From the NCBI GenBank assembly GCA_002254365.1, contig NIUT01000146.1:6153-42242 (forward strand): a stretch of 36,090 bases of DNA, read 5' to 3'. Below the pieces are notes generated by a model. The model did not search any database. It was not told where the DNA came from and worked only from the letters and a program-made list of their open reading frames with translations. Source of the stretch: Nitrospira sp. UW-LDO-01 (lineage in GTDB: Bacteria; Nitrospirota; Nitrospiria; Nitrospirales; Nitrospiraceae). Shown one piece after another: positions 16,370 through 23,810 of this stretch. The first letter of the stretch is position 1, and each line of letters starts with the position of its first letter. The translations under genes and the position numbers were made by a program.

Positions 16370-16477
16370 GGCGAGAACTGTATCATAATTGTCATTCCTG
16401 CCACTAGTTCATCGACGAGGGTGACGCTAGAATGCGCACGGTACGACTCACACATTATTCAGAACGGGAGGCACATC
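16370..16477. promoter_or_regulatory. Divergent promoter region of the regulator and ABM genes
   Basis: This 108-base gap separates the two start codons and must carry both promoters and the likely regulator operator. A TAGAAT hexamer near 16430 could be the -10 element for the plus-strand gene. I see no clean dyad. Confidence 0.35.
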
Positions 16478-16780
16478 ATGGTACGTGTTGGACTGTTGGT
16501 GCGATTGCAGGCTAAACCGGGAAAGGAAGCCGAGGTGGCCAGCTTTCTCGAAAGTGGACTGGCATTAGCAAATCAGGAGGCTGCGACCGTGGTCTGGTTT
16601 GCGTTGAGGTTGGGACCGTCGACATTCGGCATCTTCGATGCATTTCCCGATGAAGCAGGTCGAAAGGCTCATCTTGGGGGGCCAATTGCGGCGGCTCTGA
16701 TGGCGAAGGCCGCAGACTTGTTGGCCGAACCACCAAAGATTGACCAGGTCGATGTGCTCGCTGCAAAGATCACGCGATGA
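16478..16780 (+). CDS. ABM-domain (antibiotic biosynthesis monooxygenase-like) protein, 100 aa
   Basis: The small ferredoxin-like fold of this family is visible as VRVGLLVRLQAKPGKEAEVASFLE near the start, VVWFALRLGPSTFGIFDAFPDEAGRKAHL in the middle and a hydrophobic helix after it. Members include quinol monooxygenases without cofactor and also proteins with no known activity. The start at 16478 has GGGAGG 6 bases upstream. The pairing with the divergent GlxA-type regulator suggests an inducible detoxification or catabolic step; the substrate is unknown. Confidence 0.85.
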   Translation: MVRVGLLVRLQAKPGKEAEVASFLESGLALANQEAATVVWFALRLGPSTFGIFDAFPDEAGRKAHLGGPIAAALMAKAADLLAEPPKIDQVDVLAAKITR

Positions 16781-16866
16781 AATAGTCGCGATACAGCGCT
16801 CGATCGCGAAGAGATTTGTGTGGAGTGCATTCGAACATCGGAACGATTGAACAAGGAGGTGTAGCC

Positions 16867-17085
16867 ATGACCTGCAATGTGGGCGGTGTTGAAAGGCCCA
16901 TACGGATGGGCATCGGGGCAGTGGCGATCTTGATCGGTCTCTTTGCGGGTCTTTCGACCGGCATGGCAGGTGCGGCTCTTACCGTCGGGGCCATCCTATT
17001 GCTTACCGGAGTGGTGGGGTTTTGCCCACTCTTCATGTTGTTCGGAATCAACACGTGCTCTTCGGGAGCTGGAGCGAAGAAATGA
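16867..17085 (+). CDS. DUF2892 (YgaP-like) membrane protein, 72 aa
   Basis: The product starts MTCNVGGVERPIRMGIG and carries two hydrophobic helices (about residues 18-35 and 38-58), followed by CPLFMLFGINTC, the typical end of this family; three Cys residues are present. DUF2892 proteins occur alone or fused to rhodanese domains in E. coli YgaP, and are linked to sulfur metabolism. The start at 16867 has a textbook AAGGAGGTG about 6 bases upstream. It follows the ABM gene by 86 bases on the same strand and could share its transcript. Confidence 0.87.
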   Translation: MTCNVGGVERPIRMGIGAVAILIGLFAGLSTGMAGAALTVGAILLLTGVVGFCPLFMLFGINTCSSGAGAKK

Positions 17086-17147
17086 ACGGAGCATGAGGGA
17101 GGTGCCCCTCTCGAATGGCCCGGTCAGCAGGCGCGGGTATTCCTCAT

Positions 17148-17286
17148 CTAGCAGTCTGCTGAAAAGCTCAACATCTGTGCTTCGACAAGCTCAGCACGAA
17201 CGGGAAACCCTCATAGGTTCAATGCTCTTCTCGCCCATCCTGAGGCTCTCGAAGGATGACAAGAGGGTTTTTCAGCAGACTGCTAG
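17148..17286. mobile_element. 139-bp MITE-like element with 18-bp perfect terminal inverted repeats
   Basis: The left end CTAGCAGTCTGCTGAAAA (17148-17165) is the exact reverse complement of the right end (17269-17286). The inside holds two shorter hairpin motifs, one around CTTCGACAAGCTCAGCA and one around CATCCTGAGGCTCTCGAAGGATG's paired ends. It carries no gene. It sits between a plus-strand and a minus-strand stop codon, a position where such elements accumulate and where it may end both transcripts. I see no target-site duplication. Confidence 0.85.
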
Positions 17287-17348
17287 AGGTCTTTGTCACG
17301 CATGGGGATGTCGGTCGGGGCTCGGGTTGTGCATTGTAGCCTCGACCC

Positions 17349-17765
17349 TCATCCGCCGTGGTTCTTGATGCCCTGTTCCCATCCGTAGAGAATAGCCTCC
17401 TGGTGCTGGCTCCACGATCCCATAATGCCTTCATTCCAGTTTTGTCTCGCGAGCGGTTCAAGGCGCTTCCAGTCCATCTTCTGATTGTCTCGATCCTGGG
17501 CGAGGTCGAAGCCATACTTATAGGCCAGTCGATAATGCTGATAGGTCTGCCCCGATGTTGCATAGTGTGACTGGTAATGAGCTTCGAAAATGGATTCGTG
17601 ACGTAGGAAGAGGTCGGTCTCTTCATGGGATTTGTACTCCTCGGCAGATTGTGTGATGCCTCGGAGGTGGCTGGATCGCGAGTGGTCGGCAGGCAAGAGA
17701 CGAAGTACCACCCAGGTAAGAGGAATGATCAGGATGAGGAGCCGAAATATGCTGGTGGCGCCCAT
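17349..17765 (-). CDS. Small membrane-anchored protein with a conserved aromatic C-terminus, 138 aa
   Basis: Residues about 5-22 form one hydrophobic helix (IFRLLILIIPLTWVVL). The C-terminal half has repeated aromatic blocks (YKYGFDLAQD, DWKRLEPLARQNW, YGWEQG). Such YxYGxxxA...W..W..YGWE patterns occur in small uncharacterised proteins of several bacteria; no function is known. The start at 17765 is preferred because GGAGG lies just upstream; a longer frame from 17828 exists. It is convergent with the DUF2892-like gene, with the MITE in between. Confidence 0.72.
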   Translation of the reverse strand: MGATSIFRLLILIIPLTWVVLRLLPADHSRSSHLRGITQSAEEYKSHEETDLFLRHESIFEAHYQSHYATSGQTYQHYRLAYKYGFDLAQDRDNQKMDWKRLEPLARQNWNEGIMGSWSQHQEAILYGWEQGIKNHGG

Positions 17766-17951
17766 GGAAACCTCCAGGCAGGGTGCGGGACACATGATAA
17801 GTGAGATCGACTCCAACTTCCAGCGCAAGTTTTACGCACATTGATCATGCGCCATCGCGAAGCCCCAGCGTGACACGTGGGAAGAGCATGACCTGCGTAC
17901 GAGACAGTCTCGTTCATGCGCATCGTGCTTGTGTTGCGGAAGTTGCCACCT

Positions 17952-18167
17952 CTAGCCCGCATTATTCATGAACACTTCTACTACAACCGCCAAGACGCTG
18001 CTGTGACAAGCCTGGTTGCGCGTGTGCGGCGGCCAGGCGGGCAGGCTCGTCCCTCGCGACCTCGACGTACTGTTCAAGTACGCCTTGGTCCCTCGGGCCT
18101 CCGCGTGCCCGTCTCGCAAGGCGTCTTGTCGGTTTCGTGACGAACCGTCATGAATAATGCGGGCTAG
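17952..18167. mobile_element. Complete 216-bp MITE-like element with 20-bp perfect terminal inverted repeats
   Basis: The left terminus CTAGCCCGCATTATTCATGA (17952-17971) is the exact reverse complement of the right terminus (18148-18167). An inner hairpin CGTACT-5 nt-AGTACG lies near 18066-18082. A diverged partial copy occupies 1-158. There is no open frame for a transposase, so any movement would need an enzyme supplied elsewhere. Confidence 0.87.
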
Positions 18168-18237
18168 GGGCTTACTTTCTCTGACCTCCGTGTAGTACAC
18201 AAGGGGTGAATCGAGATGTGGTGAAGGGGGTGCATGT

Positions 18238-18765
18238 ATGGCACAACAAACGACTTATTTGACCAAGCCCGAGCTGTTTCTTTCGACCCTACAGATCATC
18301 GTGCTTCTGGCAGGTGTGCTTCTGAGCGGAGGAGTGGCGTTCCCCTTCGGTGGCCAGGTGGTAACCGTTCTTGATGGTGGCACGATTGAAGTAGTGCGAA
18401 ACGGAAAGACGCAACGAGTTCGCTTGAACGGGATTGCCTGTCCGAGGAGTGGCCAACCCTACAGCGAGCAGGCCAAACAAGCGACATCGGACCTGGGGTT
18501 TAGTATGGACGTGACGCTTCAGATCTATGGTAAGGACAAGCAGGGACGTGTTGTGGCTGAGGTGCTCCTTCTCGATGACAGGAACATGAGTCAGCTGTTG
18601 GTGCAGCAGGGCTGGTGTTGGTGGGATCGGAAGCAGGCTCCTGATGATACCCAGCTGGAAGCGCTGGAGAAAGAGGCACGAGACTCCCAAAGGGGATTGT
18701 GGGCTGAGCCAGATCCGGTCCCACCATGGGAATGGCGGAAGAATGCTCGGGCTACGACGCCATAG
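18238..18765 (+). CDS. Membrane-anchored nuclease-fold (SNase-like) protein lacking catalytic residues, 175 aa
   Basis: One N-terminal hydrophobic helix (about residues 15-33) precedes a staphylococcal-nuclease-type domain (about 38-155): VVTVLDGGTIEV, VRLNGIACPR, YSEQAK, KQGRVVAEVLL, LLVQQGWCWW and ARDSQRGLW. Aligned by eye to SNase, the two arginines are kept (Arg62 and Arg104, matching Arg35 and Arg87), but the Ca2+ ligands Asp21 and Asp40 are Gly48 and Ala67, and the general base Glu43 is Arg70. The fold is therefore likely, the classical activity unlikely. The start has AAGGGGG upstream. It follows the 216-bp repeat element by 70 bases. Confidence 0.85.
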   Translation: MAQQTTYLTKPELFLSTLQIIVLLAGVLLSGGVAFPFGGQVVTVLDGGTIEVVRNGKTQRVRLNGIACPRSGQPYSEQAKQATSDLGFSMDVTLQIYGKDKQGRVVAEVLLLDDRNMSQLLVQQGWCWWDRKQAPDDTQLEALEKEARDSQRGLWAEPDPVPPWEWRKNARATTP

Positions 18766-18919
18766 TCAGAAAATACACATGAATGGCAGGTTGTGCCGAT
18801 GATTCTGCGCGAGGAGTTATCTTTGCTGGGAGTAGTCAGCAGCCTGGTTGGTAAGAAGTCTTCGAGGGGGAGCGGCGGATCAAGCTGGTGCCGGTGGAGG
18901 CTGGATTAGGCTGATCTGT

Positions 18920-18950
18920 CTTCCCGCATGGGCATGGCCCATGCGGGAAG
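18920..18950 (-). terminator. Hairpin after the outer-membrane protein gene
   Basis: A 14-base perfect stem (CTTCCCGCATGGGC and its complement) with loop ATG begins 10 bases beyond the minus-strand stop codon at 18960. A T-run is missing, so it may be a factor-dependent end or an mRNA-stabilising structure. Confidence 0.55.
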
Positions 18951-18959
18951 GAACAGTGT

Positions 18960-19580
18960 TCAGAAGGTGTGGCGTACCCCGAACAATAATCCGATAGTGG
19001 AAGCATCCCCATTTGCATGATTCCGCTTCCAGGCTGTTTCCACGTTCAGCATCATTCCTTGTGGGGCTCCTGGGACCAAATTCGTCAAGGCATAGTCCAG
19101 ACCTCCCCCGACCCGCCAAGCAAAACTGTCAGAGACATTATGCGTATTGATGTTTACCCCGATTCCAGTCGTGACATAGGGAATCAGATTGCCAAAATGT
19201 CCAGGGCGATACTCCAAGTTGACGGGCAGCAAGGTGACGGTATTGACGGAGCCGGTTCCCGGATTATCGACACCATGATTTTGCCATTCCAGCATCATTC
19301 CGGCCCTGAACCATTTATTGAGGCCATACATGCCTTGGAAGTTCACCAAGGGGCCAACGGTAGATACGCCGGAGCCTTGTGTGGTGAAGCTTGGTCCGAC
19401 ACGAAATCCTCCTGTGATTCTCCCTTCTTCAGCCATACCTTCATGGACCCATCCCCCATCGGCGGCATCGGAAGGATGAGCATCAGGGGGATGAGCCTGA
19501 GCGACGTGAGGAGTCATGCCGAGCAAGAGTGTAGCGGTCAGTATCCCCTTTAATAAGGATGGAGTAAAGCTTGTATGCAT
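18960..19580 (-). CDS. Outer-membrane beta-barrel protein, 206 aa
   Basis: A signal peptide (LLKGILTATLLLGMTPHVAQA) is followed by a His/Pro/Asp-rich linker and alternating hydrophobic/polar strands typical of a small barrel (about 8 strands: TGGFRVGPSF, FRAGMMLEW, LLPVNLEYRP, LIPYVTTGIGVNI, FAWRVGGGLDY and others). The last residue is Phe after HT, the usual barrel-assembly signal. Folded length fits OmpW/OmpX-like porin or adhesion barrels. The start has AGGAGA 7 bases upstream. The His-rich N-terminus after cleavage (HPPDAHPSDAADGGWVHEG) could bind metal. Function is not assigned. Confidence 0.85.
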   Translation of the reverse strand: MHTSFTPSLLKGILTATLLLGMTPHVAQAHPPDAHPSDAADGGWVHEGMAEEGRITGGFRVGPSFTTQGSGVSTVGPLVNFQGMYGLNKWFRAGMMLEWQNHGVDNPGTGSVNTVTLLPVNLEYRPGHFGNLIPYVTTGIGVNINTHNVSDSFAWRVGGGLDYALTNLVPGAPQGMMLNVETAWKRNHANGDASTIGLLFGVRHTF

Positions 19581-19738
19581 GGTGTTCTCCTAAGGTAAGC
19601 CAATGATGGAGCGAACTGTAACGGACTCCTCCCGCAGTTTCAATAGAAAGCGCGTATTGGTCAAGAGGAATCCAATCCATTTTGAACGTGAGAACCACCA
19701 CGTCATGGGATTCTACGGCGGTCGGGGATCATCATGCA

Positions 19739-20740
19739 TCATCCTTCTGCGCGAGGCTTGGTGAGTTCCTCCAGGAGAAACGTTCGTACTCGTTCTCGCG
19801 CGTCACGCGAGGCCTGTCCGGACTGAGCTCGCTCTTTCCACGAGCCAATCAGCGTGCTATGGGCGTGCGTCGGTTTGCCATCGATCTGATAGGCACCGGC
19901 CGGGATGGCGCCGTCGATGAAGCGATGGCCAAACATGTCGCTCAGGGTCTTGTGTTTCTCAGGAGGAGCCATGCAGTCTGTTTCGAACCGCAATCCGTAC
20001 ACCTTGGCGGTGCTTGTTTTGGCGATCGTGAGATCATCTTCGGATATCCCAAGGGATGCCTTGTCGTTGTCCGTGTACCACCAGAAACGTAGGGGAAGCG
20101 CTGGTTGGGCGACTACTGCTGCAGTGACCCGAGGATGATCCAACAGGGCAAGGGGGAAGGGACCGGTCAGGCAATTGCCGATGAGACCGATCCGCTGCCC
20201 CGCATGCCGGTTTCCCATCGTCTGGACCACGCCGCGCAGCCAGTTGACGATCGGCGTGCTTCCGTGGGATGGCGTTCCCCATTCCCCACCAGGAAGAAAT
20301 TCCACGATGCCTCCAAACCAGTACGCCTCCAATCCATGTATCGGCGAGAACTTGCCTTTCTCGCCGAACAGCAATGGCACGTAGACGGTGAAATCTTTCG
20401 AGAGCTCCTCGGCATAGGCCAACGTTCCGGGGGATAGTCCGGTCATCTCGTGGAGTAAGAGGATCGGAGGTTTGGCCGTGTCGTCATTGAGGCAGAACAC
20501 GGAATGGGTGATTCCAGCGTGCGAGAAGGGTTGCTCAAAACATTCGGTCCAATTCCGGGCAGGCATCCCCTCTTCTTTTACGTGCGGTGCGCACGTCCCG
20601 AGCTGCGTGGCCCCACAACCCGACAGGAGCATGGACAACACCATGCCATGGAAAAGCGGATTTCGGGATCTCCCCCGTGTCGCTCTGCATCGCAAACTAG
20701 GGCTGGCCGTCTTACGCATGCGGTGTCGATTCAGTCTCAT
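19739..20740 (-). CDS. Lipoprotein of the dienelactone hydrolase superfamily, about 333 aa
   Basis: After a basic N-terminal region there is a lipobox LLSGC (Cys42). The mature part is an alpha/beta hydrolase of dienelactone-hydrolase type: PPILLLHEMTGLSPG near the start, GLIGNCLTGPFPLALL with Cys in the nucleophile elbow, and a late DG...HAHSTL block supplying Asp and His. The family opens lactones or cleaves esters; the substrate is unknown. The gene starts 9 bases after the patatin gene on the same strand, so the two are probably co-transcribed and act in the same compartment. The start may instead be the ATG at 20719. Confidence 0.85.
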   Translation of the reverse strand: MRLNRHRMRKTASPSLRCRATRGRSRNPLFHGMVLSMLLSGCGATQLGTCAPHVKEEGMPARNWTECFEQPFSHAGITHSVFCLNDDTAKPPILLLHEMTGLSPGTLAYAEELSKDFTVYVPLLFGEKGKFSPIHGLEAYWFGGIVEFLPGGEWGTPSHGSTPIVNWLRGVVQTMGNRHAGQRIGLIGNCLTGPFPLALLDHPRVTAAVVAQPALPLRFWWYTDNDKASLGISEDDLTIAKTSTAKVYGLRFETDCMAPPEKHKTLSDMFGHRFIDGAIPAGAYQIDGKPTHAHSTLIGSWKERAQSGQASRDARERVRTFLLEELTKPRAEG

Positions 20741-20749
20741 TCACCGGCG

Positions 20750-22192
20750 CTAAGGCGCGTCGGACGTTGTCGAAGTCGTTGTGGCATCGTGCGCAAGGTC
20801 CCTGATCAGACGCTGAAATTCTGAATTGTTCCGCAATAGACGCGATCCGGCTTGAAGCAGATGATCGACTTCTTCGTTGGTCAAGGCGAGATTGGTGGCG
20901 ATATTCATAAGGCGCGCCTCTTCTTCCAGATCAGTCATTTCTGTCAGGCTCGCGTTGATGAAGTAGATATCCGCGTCCGGCGCGAAAATGCTGGGAGCAC
21001 TATCGGGCCTCTGCCGGAGCTGTAGGCGCCATTGCTGCACGGCCTGATCTAGGAGTTGCATCGTGTCTGTGGAATAGCGGTTGATCGGGATATCAATTAA
21101 CGCGTGGCTCACTCGCGAAAGACCCGGTATATCGTTGAGCTGGTATTGAGTCAGATCCGGAGCGGTTTCCGCGCTCACCATGAGGTAGACCAGCTTTCGA
21201 ATGTTCTTGGCTCCGAGCATCTGGAACGTCGACTCCAGATCTCCGACGAGGGTGGTTGTTTCCAAGACAGTGCGCATCCCAATATTGTCGGAAAGCCCAC
21301 CATCCAAGAGATGAATGTACGGACGTTTCTTGGCGTCGAGATAGGACCGGAGTTCCCTGGCGCGCTGGCGGCCCCATGCGGTGGGCCGCTCTTCCACCAA
21401 TCTGGCCGGCGGCTGAAAGCCACATTCGCCGGCATAGTTTTTAATCGAAATCGGGCTGAGCAGCAGTGGGAGTGCACTCGTGGAGGCGGCGGCGACCGAC
21501 AAGGGGAGTTGGCTAAGGTCCGAACAGATGATGTTGAATTGCCGTTGGTTGAACTCGAAGCGTGAAAGAGAGGCCATGTCGGAGGCATGCAAATTAATGA
21601 TGGGGCGCCGTCGCCTGGCAAGGAGATCACCGAAGGTATGGCCATTGAATAGGGCCTCGTCCAATAACTCAGCGAAGATATGGGCGCGACCGAAATACGG
21701 AGACCAGAGTCGAAGCCAGTTGGACGGAGAACGAAAAATCCTGGACCGAAGTTCGGTCTCCCAATCCTTCCGGAGAAAGTGAGTCTCGAAATCCTGGAAG
21801 ATACGGTCACCATAGAGCGCGTAATACACCGCAGTGAAGCTTCCGCCCGAAACGGCATTGATGATGTTCAGCTCATCGACCAGTCGTTCTTGACGTCCCT
21901 CCCAGACGATCGGAGTTCGTGCCAGCTCTTGCAACACGCCGTAGGAGAGGGCTGATGCGCGCGCACCGCCACCTGAGAACGAGGCGACGATGAACAGACT
22001 GTCCGAGCTGCCAATCTTGGATGGAGGCAGGTTCGTCGATCGGTAGCCATAGGCTGGGTCCCAGTGGGACAAGGGCGCGTTCATGGTCGGGCGGACATAT
22101 TCGCAGCCGAGCAGGAGTATTGTGCAACTGATGAAGACCAAGACGCCTAGCGGACGTGCAAGGATGATTGTGCGTGCGTGAACGGCCTTCAT
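20750..22192 (-). CDS. Patatin-like phospholipase, lipoprotein, 480 aa
   Basis: A lipobox LLLGC (Cys30) follows a hydrophobic core. The patatin domain has the oxyanion motif SGGGAR at 73-78, the nucleophile serine in AVSGGSF at about 113-119 (Ser115), and the catalytic Asp in LLDGGLSDN near residue 310. Patatins hydrolyse phospholipid acyl chains with a Ser-Asp dyad. The ATG at 22192 is preferred to a longer TTG-initiated frame from 22255 because it places the signal peptide at the N-terminus. Upstream of and co-directional with the dienelactone-hydrolase-like gene; both predicted lipoproteins suggest work on lipids or esters at the envelope. Confidence 0.9.
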   Translation of the reverse strand: MKAVHARTIILARPLGVLVFISCTILLLGCEYVRPTMNAPLSHWDPAYGYRSTNLPPSKIGSSDSLFIVASFSGGGARASALSYGVLQELARTPIVWEGRQERLVDELNIINAVSGGSFTAVYYALYGDRIFQDFETHFLRKDWETELRSRIFRSPSNWLRLWSPYFGRAHIFAELLDEALFNGHTFGDLLARRRRPIINLHASDMASLSRFEFNQRQFNIICSDLSQLPLSVAAASTSALPLLLSPISIKNYAGECGFQPPARLVEERPTAWGRQRARELRSYLDAKKRPYIHLLDGGLSDNIGMRTVLETTTLVGDLESTFQMLGAKNIRKLVYLMVSAETAPDLTQYQLNDIPGLSRVSHALIDIPINRYSTDTMQLLDQAVQQWRLQLRQRPDSAPSIFAPDADIYFINASLTEMTDLEEEARLMNIATNLALTNEEVDHLLQAGSRLLRNNSEFQRLIRDLAHDATTTSTTSDAP

Positions 22193-22442
22193 GAACGGGG
22201 GAGGGTACGCAGGTGGATGGATTGTGTCAACTCTATTGGGCCAGATCGTCGACAACCGAAAACTATAGCATTGTCAGTCATGACCCTGTCGGGAGTTGTC
22301 TGCTCAACGACATTGAATCAGCGATGTTCATAGCGTATGGTTTGTTCTCTGTTCTTAGTGGGAGAAGTTTTGAGGCGTCAGCTCACCGGTGTGTCACACC
22401 GAGTCCAGTTCACGTCAAATAGGCCGGAGCATGAGGTAGGCG

Positions 22443-23702
22443 ATGAGCCACGTTGGGATCATCTGTCCAAATGTACCGGGACATCTCAACCCTATGGTGG
22501 CACTGGCGGATGCGATTCGCACCCGTGGGCATCGGGTCACCTTCTTTTTATTGGGTAAGCCTCCTTTATCGATCTCGGAAGCCGGGTTTGAGATCGTCGC
22601 TCTCGGGGGGACAGTCTTTCCGGCTGATGTGTACCAAGCCGAGTTTCAGAAGCTCGGCTCGCTTCAGGACCGGGCAGCGCTCAAGCACACGCTTGCGATC
22701 GGTGCACGTGCGGCTGATGCGATGCTGGAAGTCGGGCCGGCCGTGGTGCGTGCGAGTGGCGTGACGGCGTTGGTGGTGGATCAAGCCTCGTTCCCAGGTG
22801 GGACCGTTGCCGACCAGGTGGGGATTCCATTCGCAACCGTTTGCAATGCGCTGCTCCTGCACCCTGACCCCAACGTCCCGCCGTACTTTACGCACTGGTA
22901 TCCTCGAGATGTATGGTGGGCACGGATTCGCAATCGCATCGCATGGGCGGGGCTCAACCGACTGTACGCTCCAATCGTGACCCGTATTCAAGCCCATCGC
23001 CGTAGGCTTGGTCTTCCGGTTCCGACTGGCCTCGCAGACGTCTGGTCCACCACGCTGCAGATTAGCCAACAACCTGAACTCTTTGAGTTCCCTCGGCGTG
23101 AGTTACCGACACAGGTCCGATTCGTCGGCCCACTTCGGCTCCCTGGCGGATATCTGCCGGTCTCGTTCCCATGGGAGTTGCTTGATGGGCGACCATTGAT
23201 CTATGCGTCACTGGGAACCTTGCAGAACAGGATGGCAGGGATGTTCCGGGTGATTGCCGAGGCCTGCGAAGGGCTTGACTCGCAAGTGGTTATCTCGACC
23301 GGTCACGGGGTATCACCGGAAATGCTCGGCAACCTTCCTAGCCGTCCGATCGTCGTTTCCTATGCCCCGCAGTTAGAGGTGCTCCGTCGGTCGACTCTTG
23401 CGATAACCCATGCAGGCCTCAACACTGTGCTCGACGCAATGGCGACCGGAACTCCTCTAGTGGCTGTTCCCATCACGAACGAACAGCCAGGGATCGCTGC
23501 CCGTATAGCTTGGATCGGAGCCGGCGAGGTCATTGCGAACCCACAGGTCACACCTCAGGCGCTGCGTGCCGCCGTTGTCCGTGTGCGATCGAATCAGTCC
23601 TATCGTACGGCTGCCGAACGGGTTCGTGACGCGATTGAAGTTGCTGGCGGTGCGCCATGTGCGGCAGAGCTGATTGAACAGCGTTTGGCACTCAAGACCT
23701 GA
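22443..23702 (+). CDS. GT1-family (UDP-glucuronosyl/glucosyltransferase-like) glycosyltransferase, 419 aa
   Basis: The N-terminal half carries the acceptor-side fold beginning SHVGIICPNVPGHLNPMVALAD with GHRVTFFL; the C-terminal half carries the sugar-nucleotide motif around residues 320-355 (ITHAGLNTVLDAMATGTPLVAVP, then NEQP). This is the GT1 layout, including macrolide and zeaxanthin (CrtX) glucosyltransferases; the second half resembles CrtX-type enzymes. It moves a sugar from a UDP-sugar to a hydrophobic acceptor in the cytoplasm. GAGG precedes the ATG. It is divergent from the patatin gene; no carotenoid gene is in the window, so the acceptor is open. Confidence 0.9.
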   Translation: MSHVGIICPNVPGHLNPMVALADAIRTRGHRVTFFLLGKPPLSISEAGFEIVALGGTVFPADVYQAEFQKLGSLQDRAALKHTLAIGARAADAMLEVGPAVVRASGVTALVVDQASFPGGTVADQVGIPFATVCNALLLHPDPNVPPYFTHWYPRDVWWARIRNRIAWAGLNRLYAPIVTRIQAHRRRLGLPVPTGLADVWSTTLQISQQPELFEFPRRELPTQVRFVGPLRLPGGYLPVSFPWELLDGRPLIYASLGTLQNRMAGMFRVIAEACEGLDSQVVISTGHGVSPEMLGNLPSRPIVVSYAPQLEVLRRSTLAITHAGLNTVLDAMATGTPLVAVPITNEQPGIAARIAWIGAGEVIANPQVTPQALRAAVVRVRSNQSYRTAAERVRDAIEVAGGAPCAAELIEQRLALKT

Positions 23703-23810
23703 TGACCATGTAGCGAAGTCATGAGTCCAGACGGCTTGTCCTCATCTTTGTAATCCTTTAGGATCGGCACCATATGCGCAGCATTCACTGTCTAAGTCAT
23801 TCCACTCTCC

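Noticed and set aside
17219-17626. 135-residue minus-strand frame across the MITE
   Set aside because: It runs through the inverted-repeat element and overlaps the better supported gene at 17349-17765 in another frame.
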